Shown in pieces: positions 46,263 through 57,344 of a stretch of 64,000 bases of DNA; within the stretch, counting starts at the first letter, position 1; each line of letters begins with the position of its first letter. The DNA comes from Azotobacter vinelandii. GTDB taxonomy: Bacteria > Pseudomonadota > Gammaproteobacteria > Pseudomonadales > Pseudomonadaceae. The notes beneath the pieces were generated by a model that did no database searches, had not been told where the DNA came from, and saw nothing but the letters and a program-made list of their open reading frames with translations. The DNA lies in NCBI RefSeq assembly GCF_001571105.1, contig NZ_BCTD01000014.1, one strand, 5' to 3'. The position numbers and the translations under genes were made by a program.

Positions 46263-47579
46263 TCAGAGGTTGTAACCGCGCTCGTTGTGCAGGGAGAGGT
46301 CGAGACCCATGGTTTCTTCCTCTTCGCTGATGCGCAGGCCTATCACCCGCTCGATCGCCTTGAGGATCACGAAGGTGGCGACGCCGGTGTAGATCACGGT
46401 GAAGAGCACGCCCTTGATCTGGATCCACAGTTGGCTGGCGATACTGTCGATTTCGCCGAAACCGCCCAGGGCCGGAGCCGCGAACAGGCCGGTCAGCACC
46501 GCGCCGACGATGCCGCCGACACCGTGCACGCCGAAGGCGTCGAGAGAATCGTCATAGCCGAAGCGGCGCTTCACGGCAGTGGCGCAGTAGAAGCAGATCG
46601 AGCCGGAAGCCAGGCCGATCACCAGGGCGCCCATCGGGCCGACGGTACCGGCGGCCGGGGTGATGGCCACCAGGCCGGCGACCACGCCGGAGGCGATGCC
46701 CAGGGCGCTCGGCTTGCCGTGGGTCAGCCACTCGGCGGCCATCCAGGCCAGCGCGGCGGCGGCGGTGGCGATCTGGGTCACCAGCATGGCCATGCCGGCG
46801 GTGCCGTTGGCGGCGATCGCCGAGCCGGCGTTGAAGCCGAACCAGCCGACCCAGAGCATGGCCGCGCCGACCAGGGTGTAGCCGAGGTTGTGCGGGGTCA
46901 TGGCGACTCCGGGGTAGCCCTTGCGCTTGCCCAGCACCAGGCAGGCGACCAGGCCGGCGACACCGGCGTTGATGTGCACCACGGTGCCGCCGGCGAAGTC
47001 GAGCACGCCCCAATCCCACATCAGCGCGCCGTTGCCGCTCCAGACCATATGGGCGATCGGTGCGTAGACCAGCAGGAACCAGGCCGACATGAACACCAGC
47101 ATCGACGAGAACTTCATGCGCTCGGCGAAGGCACCGGTGATCAGCGCCGGAGTGATGATGGCGAAGGTCATCTGGAAGGTGATGAAGACGCTTTCGGGAA
47201 AGGTGCCGACCAGGCTGTCGGTGGTCAGGCCACTGAGGAAGGCCTTGTCCAGACCGCCGACGAAGGAACTGAAGTTGAGCACCCCCTCCTCCATGCCGGC
47301 GGTGTCGAAGGCCAAGCTATAACCGAACAGGACCCAGAGCACGCTGATCAGGCCGGTGATGGCGAAGCATTGCATCATCACCGAGAGCAGGTTCTTCGAA
47401 CGCACCATGCCGCCGTAGAACAGCGCCAGGCCGGGAATGGTCATGAACAGCACCAGCGCCGTGGCGGTCAGCATCCAGGCGGTATCGCCCGAATCCAGCG
47501 TAGCCTCCTGGGCGCTGGCCATGACGGGCAGGAAGAGGGAAGAAAGGGCAGCAAGCCCTGCGCCTTTGCGCAGCGTCAT
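46263..47579 (-). CDS. amtB: Ammonium transporter AmtB
   Basis: Trimeric ammonium channel. 438 residues with a cleavable leader (LAALSSLFLPVMASAQ) and eleven membrane helices. Conserved features: FYGGMVRSKN, DFAGGTVVHINAGVAGLVAC with the first pore histidine, and the second pore histidine in FGVHGVGGIVGA. Overlies 33 bases downstream of glnK in the usual glnK-amtB pairing, so GlnK gating is expected. In A. vinelandii this operon is described as essential for methylammonium transport. Confidence 0.97.
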   Translation of the reverse strand: MTLRKGAGLAALSSLFLPVMASAQEATLDSGDTAWMLTATALVLFMTIPGLALFYGGMVRSKNLLSVMMQCFAITGLISVLWVLFGYSLAFDTAGMEEGVLNFSSFVGGLDKAFLSGLTTDSLVGTFPESVFITFQMTFAIITPALITGAFAERMKFSSMLVFMSAWFLLVYAPIAHMVWSGNGALMWDWGVLDFAGGTVVHINAGVAGLVACLVLGKRKGYPGVAMTPHNLGYTLVGAAMLWVGWFGFNAGSAIAANGTAGMAMLVTQIATAAAALAWMAAEWLTHGKPSALGIASGVVAGLVAITPAAGTVGPMGALVIGLASGSICFYCATAVKRRFGYDDSLDAFGVHGVGGIVGAVLTGLFAAPALGGFGEIDSIASQLWIQIKGVLFTVIYTGVATFVILKAIERVIGLRISEEEETMGLDLSLHNERGYNL

Positions 47580-47612
47580 TGATTATTCTCCTGGGGCGGG
47601 GGGATCGTGGGC

Positions 47613-47951
47613 TCAGATCGCGTCGGTGCCGGTTTCGCCGGTACGGATGCGGATGGCTTGTTCCAGATTGACGACGAAAATCTTGCCGTCACCGATCTTG
47701 CCGGTGTTGGCGGCCTTGGTGATGGCCTCGATGACATGGTCGAGCTGACTGTCCTCGATGGCCACGTCGATCTTCACCTTGGGCAGAAAGTCGACTACGT
47801 ATTCCGCACCCCGGTACAGTTCGGTATGGCCCTTCTGCCGGCCGAACCCCTTGACCTCGGTAACGGTGATGCCCTGCACCCCAATCTCCGACAGCGATTC
47901 GCGTACGTCGTCCAGCTTGAACGGCTTGATGATGGCAGTGACTAGCTTCAT
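47613..47951 (-). CDS. glnK: PII signalling protein GlnK
   Basis: 112-residue trimeric nitrogen sensor; uridylylation target Y51 in ELYRGAEYVVDF, nucleotide-binding GKIGDGKIF region and KPFKLDDV. Reports glutamine/2-oxoglutarate status and blocks AmtB. The gene starts at 47951 with GGAGA upstream. No convincing sigma-54 -24/-12 box was found within 65 bases, so control by NtrC is not shown by sequence. Confidence 0.97.
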   Translation of the reverse strand: MKLVTAIIKPFKLDDVRESLSEIGVQGITVTEVKGFGRQKGHTELYRGAEYVVDFLPKVKIDVAIEDSQLDHVIEAITKAANTGKIGDGKIFVVNLEQAIRIRTGETGTDAI

Positions 47952-48315
47952 GAAACATATCTCCGTGTAAGTGGACTTGCCCCAGGAATAAACGATCCCG
48001 ATTCAAGTTTAAGCGCAGTGTTCGGCTTTCGCGTGACCGCCTCTGACCGGCCCGCTCGACGGCATCCGTGTCTGGCCAACGCCTCGGAGTGCCATGTCTT
48101 CGCAAAGGCAAAAATCATACCGCCATCGACAAACGGCCAAAACCCCTATCGTCGACGTGGTTATGGATCTTTCGCCGGATGGGGCGCGAAAAGATGTCGC
48201 ACCCACCCGACGCACGGGCACATGCTCCCCCGCACGAAAACCGTGCGCGCACGGCCCGACAGCCCTGTCGACGGCCCGTGTTACACTGCCGGCCGACTGA
48301 TTCCGGAACCGCACC
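47952..48315. other. Gene-free divergent region between glnK and ubiK
   Basis: 364 bases without a supported gene. Carries the leftward glnK promoter and the rightward ubiK promoter. TACACT at 48282-48287 is a rightward -10 candidate 29 bases before the ubiK start. A TGGCAC with a -12-like GC one base too close lies at about 48079-48094 on the leftward strand; it was not accepted as a sigma-54 promoter. AT-rich at 47980-48012. Confidence 0.45.
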
Positions 48316-48591
48316 ATGCTGCCGCCCAAAGCCCTGTTCGACACCCTCAGCACCCATGCTTCCCGCCTGCTCGGCGGCGAGACGCCGCTCCCGCCCCGGG
48401 AACTCGAAGCCCAGCTCAAGGCCTTGCTGCAGAGCGCCTTCAGCAAGCTCGATCTGGTCAGCCGGGAGGAGTTCGACAGCCAGATGGCAGTCCTCGCCCG
48501 CACCCGCGCCCGTCTGGAAGCCCTGGAAGCCAAGGTCGTCGAACTCGAGACGCGCCTGGGCAAACAGCCCCCCGCCCCGCCCGCGGCCTGA
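48316..48591 (+). CDS. ubiK: UbiK/YqiC-type ubiquinone biosynthesis accessory factor
   Basis: 91-residue BMFP-family protein: N-terminal amphipathic helix (MLPPKALFDTLSTHASRLLG), trimeric coiled coil (LARTRARLEALEAKVVELETRL), and an alanine/proline tail. UbiK helps ubiquinone formation, probably at the membrane under aerobic growth. First of the rightward genes after glnK; comM starts 31 bases beyond. Confidence 0.9.
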   Translation: MLPPKALFDTLSTHASRLLGGETPLPPRELEAQLKALLQSAFSKLDLVSREEFDSQMAVLARTRARLEALEAKVVELETRLGKQPPAPPAA

Positions 48592-48622
48592 CCGCGCGGG
48601 GAATGCGATCAAGGAGAGATCC

Positions 48623-50119
48623 ATGTCCCTGGCCATCGTCCACAGCCGCGCCCAGGTGGGCGTCGAGGCGCCCGCCGTCACCGTGGAGGCGCACCTGGCC
48701 AACGGCCTGCCGGCGCTGACCCTGGTCGGCCTGCCGGAAACTGCGGTCCGCGAGAGCAAGGACCGCGTGCGCAGCGCCATCCTCACCTCCGGCTTCGATT
48801 TTCCGGCACGGCGTATCACCCTCAACCTGGCGCCCGCCGACCTGCCCAAGGACGGCGGACGCTTCGACCTGGCCATCGCCCTCGGCATCCTCGCCGCCAG
48901 CGAGCAATTGCCCGCGGGGTCGCTGGACGGCCTGGAATGCCTGGGCGAACTGGCCCTCTCCGGCGGCCTGCGCCCGGTCCGGGGCGTGCTGCCCGCCGCG
49001 CTGGCCGCGCGCGCCGCCGGACGCACCCTGGTGGTGCCGCGGGCGAACGCCGAAGAGGCCAGCCTGGCGTCGGGCCTGAACGTGCTGGCGATCGACCACC
49101 TGCTGGAACTGGCCGCCCACCTGAACGGCCGGACCCCGCTCGCGCCCTACCGGTCCAGCGGCCTGCTGCGACAGACGCTTCCCTACCCCGACCTCGCCGA
49201 GGTGCAGGGCCAGGCTGCGGCCAAGCGCGCCCTGCTGGTGGCGGCGGCAGGAGCCCACAACCTCCTGTTGAGCGGGCCGCCCGGAACCGGCAAGACCTTG
49301 CTGGCCAGCCGCCTGCCGGGCCTGCTGCCGCCTTTGGACGAACGCGAGGCGCTGGAGGTGGCGGCGATCCATTCGGTGGCCGGCAGCGCGCCACTCGCCG
49401 CCTGGCCGCAGCGGCCGTTCCGCCAGCCCCATCACAGCGCCTCGGGACCGGCGCTGGTCGGCGGCGGCAGCCGGCCGCGCCCCGGCGAGATCACCCTGGC
49501 GCACCAGGGCGTGCTGTTTCTCGACGAATTGCCCGAATTCGACCGCAAGGTGCTGGAAGTGCTGCGCGAGCCCCTGGAAAGCGGCGAAATCGTCATCGCC
49601 CGGGCCAGCGACAAGGTGCGCTTTCCGGCGCGTTTCCAGTTGGTGGCGGCGATGAACCCCTGTCCCTGCGGCTATCTGGGCGACCCCGCCGGCCGCTGTC
49701 GCTGCACCCCGGAGCAGATCCAGCGTTACCGCGCCAAGCTGTCCGGCCCGCTGCTCGACCGCATCGACCTGCACATCGGCGTCGCCCGCGAGGCCACCGC
49801 CCTGGGCGCGCCGCGCCTGGACGGCCCGGACAGCGCCGGCGCCGCCGCCCAGGTGGCGGCGGCGCGCAACCTGCAACTCGCCCGCCAGGGCTGCCCCAAT
49901 GCCTTCCTCGACCTGCCCGGTCTGCACCAGCACTGTGCACTGAGCGACGAAGACCGCCAGTGGCTGGAGCGCGCCTGCGAACGCCTCGGCCTGTCGTTGC
50001 GCGCCGCCCACCGCGTCCTCAAGGTGGCACGCACCCTGGCCGATCTGGAGGCGCTGCCGGGCATCGCCCGCGCCCACCTGGCCGAAGCGCTGCAATACCG
50101 GCCGGCGGCGCATGCCTGA
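48623..50119 (+). CDS. comM: ComM/YifB-family Mg-chelatase-like ATPase
   Basis: AAA+ hexameric helicase that speeds branch migration during natural transformation and recombination. 498 residues; start MSLAIVHSRAQVGVEAP behind AAGGAGAG. Walker A GPPGTGKTLL near residue 218, Walker B FLDELPEFDRKVLEVLREPLE, cysteine cluster CPCGYLGDPAGRCRC and C-terminal domain with ALQYRPA are all typical. Same position as P. aeruginosa PA5290, after which synteny with that genome changes. Confidence 0.96.
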   Translation: MSLAIVHSRAQVGVEAPAVTVEAHLANGLPALTLVGLPETAVRESKDRVRSAILTSGFDFPARRITLNLAPADLPKDGGRFDLAIALGILAASEQLPAGSLDGLECLGELALSGGLRPVRGVLPAALAARAAGRTLVVPRANAEEASLASGLNVLAIDHLLELAAHLNGRTPLAPYRSSGLLRQTLPYPDLAEVQGQAAAKRALLVAAAGAHNLLLSGPPGTGKTLLASRLPGLLPPLDEREALEVAAIHSVAGSAPLAAWPQRPFRQPHHSASGPALVGGGSRPRPGEITLAHQGVLFLDELPEFDRKVLEVLREPLESGEIVIARASDKVRFPARFQLVAAMNPCPCGYLGDPAGRCRCTPEQIQRYRAKLSGPLLDRIDLHIGVAREATALGAPRLDGPDSAGAAAQVAAARNLQLARQGCPNAFLDLPGLHQHCALSDEDRQWLERACERLGLSLRAAHRVLKVARTLADLEALPGIARAHLAEALQYRPAAHA

Positions 50120-50192
50120 AACAGCGAGCGCGCCATTCGACGCCATCGGACGCCTCCCGAACCCACCGAGCCACGCGCACAGGAAACCTGCC

Positions 50193-51380
50193 ATGCTCAC
50201 CACACTGGCCGTCGCCAACTATCGCTCGCTGCGCGAGCTGATCGTGCCGCTCGGCCGTCTCACGCTGATCACCGGGGCCAACGGTAGCGGCAAGTCCAAC
50301 CTCTATCGCGCATTGCGACTGCTGGCCGAAGCGGCGCAGGGCAGGCTGGTGGCCTCGCTGGCCCGCGAAGGCGGCCTGCCAGCCACGCTCTGGGCCGGAC
50401 CGGAACGGATCGGCCGGGACGTGCCCCGGAACCGGCAAGCGCTGGAAGGGACGGTGCGCCAGAAGCCAGTGAGTCTGCGCCTGGGCTTCGCCAGCGAGGA
50501 CTTCGGCTACTGCATCGACCTGGGCCTGCCCACGCCGCAAGCGGGCGAAAGCCGGGCACGGCCGAAAAGCGCCTTCGCCCTGGACCCGCAGATCAAGCGC
50601 GAATGCATCTGGGCCGGCCCCGTGGCGCGGCCGGCGGCGCTGCTGGTGGAGCGCAGCGGCGCGCTGCTGCGCGGACGCGACGAGCGCGGCGCCTGGCAGG
50701 TGCTGCTGGAACACCTGCCGGCCTTCGACAGCCTGTTCACGGCCTTCGCCCATCCACCGAGCGCGCCGGAGCTGTTCGAGCTGCGCGAACGGCTGCGCGG
50801 CTGGCGTTTCTACGATCATTTCCGCAGCGACGCGGATGCGCCGGCGCGCCAGTCATGGATCGGCACCCATACTCCGGTGCTCGGACACGACGGCGCCGAC
50901 CTGGCGGCGGCCTGGCAGACCATCCGCGAGATCGGCGATCCCGGGGCGCTGGACGCGGCGGTGGAAGATGCCTTCCCCGGCGCGCGGGTGGAAGTGACCC
51001 AGCAACAGGGCCGCTTCAGCCTGCTCATGCAGCAGCCCGGCATGCTGCGACCGCTGCAGACGGCGGAGCTGTCCGACGGAACCCTGCGCTACCTGCTGTG
51101 GATCGCCGCCCTGCTCAGCGCCCGACCGCCGGCACTGATGGTCCTCAACGAGCCGGAAACCAGCCTGCACCCGGACCTGCTGCCCGCCCTCGCCCGTCTG
51201 ATCGCCAGGCTCGCCGGACATACCCAGGTCCTGGTGGTATCCCACGCGCCCCGGCTGATCGCCGCCCTGGAGCGGCATCCCGAATGCAATGCCCTGTGGC
51301 TGGAAAAGGATGGCGGCGAAACCCGCGTCGCCGGCCAGCGTCTCCTCGATGCCCCTGCCTGGCACTGGCCCGGCCGCTAA
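50193..51380 (+). CDS. AAA-family ATPase (ABC/RecF-like, OLD-related)
   Basis: 395-residue ATPase. Walker A GANGSGKSN near residue 32, signature-like ELSDGTLRYLLW, Walker B LMVLNEPETSLHP followed by the switch histidine in VLVVSHAPRLI. This is the small RecF/SbcC-like, COG4637 type without a nuclease TOPRIM attached. Start at 50193 follows AGGAAACC; the earlier in-frame ATG at 50112 overlaps comM and lacks support. No toxin or nuclease partner gene is adjacent. Converges with the LysR gene, stops overlap by four bases. Role unknown; DNA repair or defence are possibilities. Confidence 0.85.
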   Translation: MLTTLAVANYRSLRELIVPLGRLTLITGANGSGKSNLYRALRLLAEAAQGRLVASLAREGGLPATLWAGPERIGRDVPRNRQALEGTVRQKPVSLRLGFASEDFGYCIDLGLPTPQAGESRARPKSAFALDPQIKRECIWAGPVARPAALLVERSGALLRGRDERGAWQVLLEHLPAFDSLFTAFAHPPSAPELFELRERLRGWRFYDHFRSDADAPARQSWIGTHTPVLGHDGADLAAAWQTIREIGDPGALDAAVEDAFPGARVEVTQQQGRFSLLMQQPGMLRPLQTAELSDGTLRYLLWIAALLSARPPALMVLNEPETSLHPDLLPALARLIARLAGHTQVLVVSHAPRLIAALERHPECNALWLEKDGGETRVAGQRLLDAPAWHWPGR

Positions 51381-52258
51381 CGATTCAGGGCTTCGTACAG
51401 ATAATCGGTGAAGGCGCGAATCAGCGCCGAAGTCTGACGGTGCTGCGGGTAGACCGCGTAGACCTTCGCCGGCGGCCCCTGGAAGGCTTCGAGCACCGGC
51501 AGCAGCGTGCCGGCGGTCAGTTCCGGGCCGACGATGAAGGTCGGCAGCCAGGCCAGGCCCAGCCCGGCCAGGGCGGCGTCGCGCACCAGTTCGCCGTTGT
51601 TGACCCGGTAGCGGCCACGCACCTCGACGCGCTCGGGCCGGCCGTCGCGCCAGTAGGTCCAGACCACCAGCTTGCCATGGCCATAGAGCAGGCAATCGTG
51701 CTCGCGCAGCGCCTCCGGCGTCTGCGGCGCGCCACGCCGTTGGAGATAGGCGGGGCTGGCGCAGGTGACCATCCGCAGCGGAGCCAGGGCGCGGGCGATC
51801 AGCGTGGAATCGGCCAGTTCGCCGATGCGCACCGCCATGTCGTAGCCCTCTTCGAGCAGGTCGACCCGCCGGTCGCTCAGTTCCAGTTCGACGGCGACCT
51901 CGGGATAGCGCTCGAGAAAGCCCGGTAACAGGCGGCCCAGGTGCAGGGTGCCGAAGGACATGGGCGCCGACAGGCGCAGCGTGCCGCGCGGCGTCGCCCG
52001 CTGCTGCAGGATGGCCTGCTCGGCCTCCGCCACGTCGTCGAGAATCCGCCGGGCCCGCTCGCAGTAGAGCGCGCCCAGCGGGGTGACGGCGAGCCGGCGG
52101 GTCGAACGGTTGAGCAGACGCGCGCCGAGGCGCGCCTCCAGGCCCATCAGCCGGCGGCTGACGAACTGCTTGGACAGCCCCAGCGCCTCGGCCGCGGCGG
52201 TGAAACTGCCGCCGTCCACCACGGCGACGAACAGGCGCATGTCTTCGAGCTGGTTCAT
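51377..52258 (-). CDS. LysR-family regulator of the DoxX-pirin pair
   Basis: 293-residue LysR regulator: HTH at residues 1-60 (MRLFVAVVDGGSFTAAAEALG), effector domain with KVYAVYPQHRQTSALIRAF at the C-terminus. Starts at 52258. Divergent from the DoxX and pirin genes, 114 bases between; LysR-DoxX-pirin is a common grouping (compare YhaJ/YhaK of E. coli). YhaJ reacts to aromatic or nitro compounds; the ligand here is not known. Confidence 0.9.
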   Translation of the reverse strand: MNQLEDMRLFVAVVDGGSFTAAAEALGLSKQFVSRRLMGLEARLGARLLNRSTRRLAVTPLGALYCERARRILDDVAEAEQAILQQRATPRGTLRLSAPMSFGTLHLGRLLPGFLERYPEVAVELELSDRRVDLLEEGYDMAVRIGELADSTLIARALAPLRMVTCASPAYLQRRGAPQTPEALREHDCLLYGHGKLVVWTYWRDGRPERVEVRGRYRVNNGELVRDAALAGLGLAWLPTFIVGPELTAGTLLPVLEAFQGPPAKVYAVYPQHRQTSALIRAFTDYLYEALNR

Positions 52259-52372
52259 TGTCTCTCCCAAGTGGACGATTTGACGCCTTACGGCATCTTA
52301 ATCGAATCCCGAAGAGACATTAATCTGTACTCACAGCGCAAGACACTGCCTCATCAACCCGGAGACACCGAC

Positions 52373-52795
52373 ATGACTTTCTCGCTCCCCACCAACCTCC
52401 ACAACGCCACCACCCTCACCGGCCGCGCCCTGCTCGCCTCGCTGTTCCTCGTCAGTGGCCTGGGCAAGGCCACCGCCCCGGCCGCCACGCTCGGCTACAT
52501 CGGCAGCATTGGCCTGCCCTTCCCCGCGCTGGCCCTGGCGGCCGCGCTGGTGGTCGAACTGGGCTTCGCCACGGCGCTGCTGCTCGGTTACCGCACCCGC
52601 CTGGTCGCCTTCGTCATGGCCGGCTTCAGCATCGCGACGGCCCTGATGTTCCACAACCAGTTGGGCGACCAGAACCAGTTCATCCACTTCCTGAAGAACC
52701 TGGCGATCGCCGGCGGCCTGCTGCAGGTGGCCGCCTTCGGACCCGGCGCCCTGAGCCTGGATGCCCGCAGCGGCCGCCGCGTCGCTCAGGCCTGA
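52373..52795 (+). CDS. DoxX-family membrane protein
   Basis: 140 residues with four membrane helices, beginning MTFSLPTNLHNATTLTGRAL; the helix pattern LLASLFLVSGLGKATAPAATLGYIGSIGLP is typical of DoxX/YphA proteins. The family is often encoded with pirin. Ribosome site GGAG. Lies 50 bases before the pirin gene and is the first gene after the LysR divergent region. Possible partner of quinone or thiol redox chemistry. Confidence 0.9.
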   Translation: MTFSLPTNLHNATTLTGRALLASLFLVSGLGKATAPAATLGYIGSIGLPFPALALAAALVVELGFATALLLGYRTRLVAFVMAGFSIATALMFHNQLGDQNQFIHFLKNLAIAGGLLQVAAFGPGALSLDARSGRRVAQA

Positions 52796-52845
52796 AAACC
52801 ACCCGCCCGGCCCCGGCCGGGCCCCATTCGACCGAGGAGCCCCTC

Positions 52846-53574
52846 ATGAGCACGACCGAACTGCGCCGCGCCAACGAACGAGGCCGGGCCGACCACGGCT
52901 GGCTGCAATCGCGCCACAGCTTTTCCTTCGCCGATTATCACGATCCCGAACAGATCGGCTTCTCCGACCTGCGAGTGATCAACGACGACCGCGTCGCCCC
53001 CGGCCAGGGCTTCGGCCGCCACCCGCACCGGGACATGGAAATCCTCTCCTACGTGCTCGACGGCGCCCTGCAGCACCGGGACAGCCTGGGCAACGGCTCG
53101 GTGATCCGCCCCGGCGACATCCAGTTGATGCGCGCCGGCAGCGGCATCGCGCACAGCGAGTTCAACGCCTCGGACCGCGAGCCGGTGCACTTCCTGCAGA
53201 TCTGGATACTGCCGGACACCAGGGACCTGGCGCCGGGCTACCAGCAGAAGCACTTCGCCAGTGCGGACAAGCGCGGCCGGCTGTGCCTGATCCTCTCGCC
53301 GGACGGTGACCGGGGTTCGCTGCGCATCCATCAGGACACCCGGGTATACGCCGGATTGTTCGACGGCGCGGAACGGGCCGAACTGGAACTCGGCGGGCAA
53401 CGCCACGCCTATGTGCATCTGGCACGCGGTGCGCTGAACGTCAACGGCCAGCGTCTGGAGGCGGGCGACGGCCTGCGCGTCCGCCACGCCGAACGGCTGG
53501 AGTTCGCCGCCGGCGAACAGGCCGAGGTACTGGTCTTCGACCTGCGCCCGAACGAGTTGCCGCAGCGGCCGTGA
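52846..53574 (+). CDS. Pirin-family protein (YhhW/YhaK-like)
   Basis: 242-residue bicupin. The metal-binding motif GFGRHPHRDMEILSYV carries three of the usual ligands (H-x-H and E), and a further histidine occurs in GSGIAHSEFN. Pirins of this group show quercetinase-like or redox-sensor activity. The N-terminus has RRANERGRADHGWLQSRHSFSF, highly conserved. The second cupin lacks a metal site, as usual. Confidence 0.93.
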   Translation: MSTTELRRANERGRADHGWLQSRHSFSFADYHDPEQIGFSDLRVINDDRVAPGQGFGRHPHRDMEILSYVLDGALQHRDSLGNGSVIRPGDIQLMRAGSGIAHSEFNASDREPVHFLQIWILPDTRDLAPGYQQKHFASADKRGRLCLILSPDGDRGSLRIHQDTRVYAGLFDGAERAELELGGQRHAYVHLARGALNVNGQRLEAGDGLRVRHAERLEFAAGEQAEVLVFDLRPNELPQRP

Positions 53575-53672
53575 ACGGCGGCGGGCCGGCGATCCGGACG
53601 GCGGGCCGCTCCCGCCGAAGGTCCGGCCGGGACTGCTAGAATGCCCGGCCGTCCCGTCTCGCGAGGCCCGCC

Positions 53673-55682
<2,010 letters not shown>

Positions 55683-55749
55683 GAGAGCCCTCTCCGTTCC
55701 GCCCGCCTCGGGCAGCCGGCGGCGCCTGACGGGCTGGCCCCCATGCCCG

Positions 55750-55767
55750 GCCGGGTCATCGCCCGGC
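55750..55767 (+). terminator. Weak terminator-like hairpin after rep
   Basis: GCCGGG (55750-55755) pairs with CCCGGC (55762-55767), followed by CTTTCAGGATTTTTG about 3-18 bases on. Stem is only 6 bp; may end rep. Confidence 0.35.
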
Positions 55768-55891
55768 GCCCTTTCAGGATTTTTGCCCCGCCCGGCGGTC
55801 GGATCGAATGATGGCCGCGGCCATCGCCCGTACCCGTATTCCAGTCCGAGGGGCTGGAAGCCCCGGCAATCCCTTTTTGCAAGGAGGCATC

Positions 55892-56551
55892 ATGCGCTCC
55901 AGGCTGCTCGGCTTCGCCAGTTCGCCCGTTTTCGCCAGCGACATTTCCTGCCGCGTGATCGAGGTACCCGACGGCGACGCCTTCACCTGCCTGACCGACA
56001 CCGAAAAGCGGATCGGCGTCCGGCTGGCGGAAATCGACGCGCCGGAAGCCAAGCAGCCCCATGGCGACAAATCCCGCCAGATGCTGAGCGAGCTGGTGCT
56101 CGAGCGGAAGGTGGTCCTGCAAGTGCAGGAGACCGACCGTCATGGCCGCCTGGTGGCGCGGGCCCATGCCGGCACGCGCGACATCAATGCCGAACTGGTC
56201 AGCCAGGGCGGCGCCTGGACCAGTTCCCGACACGACAAGGACAGGAGCCTCGCGCTTCTGGAGAGCCAGGCCGAGGCGGACAAGCGTGGTCTATGGGCCC
56301 TTCCCGAGGCGGAACGGGTTCCGCCCTGGGAGTGGCGCGCCCTGGGCTGGAACGAACACCCGGCACCGAGCGAAGCCAGCCCGGACATGATCGCCAAAGG
56401 CCAGGCCGCCAGCGGCCTGCGCTGCGGCGGGAAGCGCTTCTGCAAGGAAATGAGCAGTTGCGGCGAGGCCAAGTTCTACGTGGAGAACTGCGGGCCGCGC
56501 AGCCTCGATGGCGACCGCGACGGCGTGCCCTGCGAGTCGCTGTGCAAATAG
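55892..56551 (+). CDS. Thermonuclease (SNase) domain protein with C-terminal Excalibur domain
   Basis: 219-residue nuclease. SNase-domain marks: VIEVPDGDAFTC, IGVRLAEIDAPEAKQPHGDKSRQ (catalytic Arg and Glu) and DRHGRLVARAH (second Arg). The C-terminal 45 residues form an Excalibur domain: six cysteines plus a Ca-binding DGDRDGVPC loop. An AAGGAGG ribosome site supports ATG 55892. The leader is odd: after MRSRLLGFASS it jumps straight to PVFAS, so the hydrophobic core is too short for a normal signal peptide; secretion is doubtful. A leader deletion would explain this. Role could be DNA scavenging or defence against released DNA. Confidence 0.85.
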   Translation: MRSRLLGFASSPVFASDISCRVIEVPDGDAFTCLTDTEKRIGVRLAEIDAPEAKQPHGDKSRQMLSELVLERKVVLQVQETDRHGRLVARAHAGTRDINAELVSQGGAWTSSRHDKDRSLALLESQAEADKRGLWALPEAERVPPWEWRALGWNEHPAPSEASPDMIAKGQAASGLRCGGKRFCKEMSSCGEAKFYVENCGPRSLDGDRDGVPCESLCK

Positions 56552-56642
56552 GCATCGTTCGGCCGGACAGCGATAGTCCCCGTCACACGACATCCGGCCG
56601 CCACTCCGGCAAGAGCCCCGCTCGACGCGGGACTCCCCCGAC

Positions 56643-56927
56643 TCACCATCCTTTCGCGTACTCCTTGCGCTGCGCCCGCAGCCAGGCTCTGTCGCGCTCC
56701 GCGCTCTGCAGCAGCACCCGCTGCCGATACAGGCCCAGGCGGCGCTTCCGCTCCGCGACCGGCAGCCCGTCCCAGCCCTGGAACAACCCCGCGTCGTCGG
56801 CCACATCCTCCAGATTCAGGCCGGCCTTCGAACGGGACGCCCGGCCTGTCCAGCATCCTGCGCACAGGCCGGCCACGAACAGGCCGCCGCACATGAACGA
56901 AACATAAAGGATAAACGTGAGCACCAT
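56643..56927 (-). CDS. Hypothetical membrane protein, 94 residues
   Basis: Not recognised. ATG at 56927 lies behind GGGAGGG with 8-base spacing. One hydrophobic segment at residues 2-27 (LTFILYVSFMCGGLFVAGLCAGC) with four cysteines, then a basic cytosolic tail rich in Arg, Glu and Leu (ERKRRLGLYRQRVLLQS). Codon use looks like the neighbours. Converges with the SNase gene. No homologue known to me. Confidence 0.5.
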   Translation of the reverse strand: MVLTFILYVSFMCGGLFVAGLCAGCWTGRASRSKAGLNLEDVADDAGLFQGWDGLPVAERKRRLGLYRQRVLLQSAERDRAWLRAQRKEYAKGW

Positions 56928-57062
56928 TTGGCTTGCCCTCCCTGGCGTGCTGAGGAAACCAAGCTAGCAAGCAAGCGGGTCCGCCACGATGATTTGGCGC
57001 AAGACAACGGCCCCGAACGAGCGGGCGTCCATACAGCCATGGGTCTGGCCATCGCATCCCGC

Positions 57063-57344
57063 TCAACGACCGTAACGGCGCACCAAAGATTTCACGCAGG
57101 CCTTGTATTGGGGCAGCGCATAGGCATCGGCCACGACCATGCGATTGAGCGCGCAGTCCTCCATGGCCATGTCCAGAGCCACGTCCACGTGGCGCTGCGC
57201 ATTGTCATGGTAGAGACTCGAACAGGCGTACGGGACGCCGATGACGCTCAGGGTGAGCCCTGCCTGCCGCAGGAATCGGATCCAGCTCCGGGGATCGTCG
57301 GCCCACTCGACCAGGGCCTCGAAAAAAACCACTACTGGCTTCAA
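57063..57344 (-). CDS. Hypothetical protein, 93 residues
   Basis: Not recognised. TTG start at 57344 with GGAGG seven bases upstream. Mixed alpha/beta composition, cysteines C40, C64 and C83, C-terminal basic patch KSLVRRYGR. Begins MKPVVVFFEALVEWADDP. It could be a small soluble protein. It lies between two other unrecognised small genes on the same strand. Confidence 0.5.
   Translation of the reverse strand: MKPVVVFFEALVEWADDPRSWIRFLRQAGLTLSVIGVPYACSSLYHDNAQRHVDVALDMAMEDCALNRMVVADAYALPQYKACVKSLVRRYGR

Noticed and set aside
48079..48094. TGGCAC-N4-GC sequence upstream of glnK as a sigma-54 promoter
   Set aside because: Spacing is one base short of the -24/-12 rule and it lies 130 bases from the gene.
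50193..51380. Stand-alone AAA ATPase as a two-gene defence system
   Set aside because: No nuclease, reverse transcriptase or effector gene is linked; only the convergent LysR gene follows.
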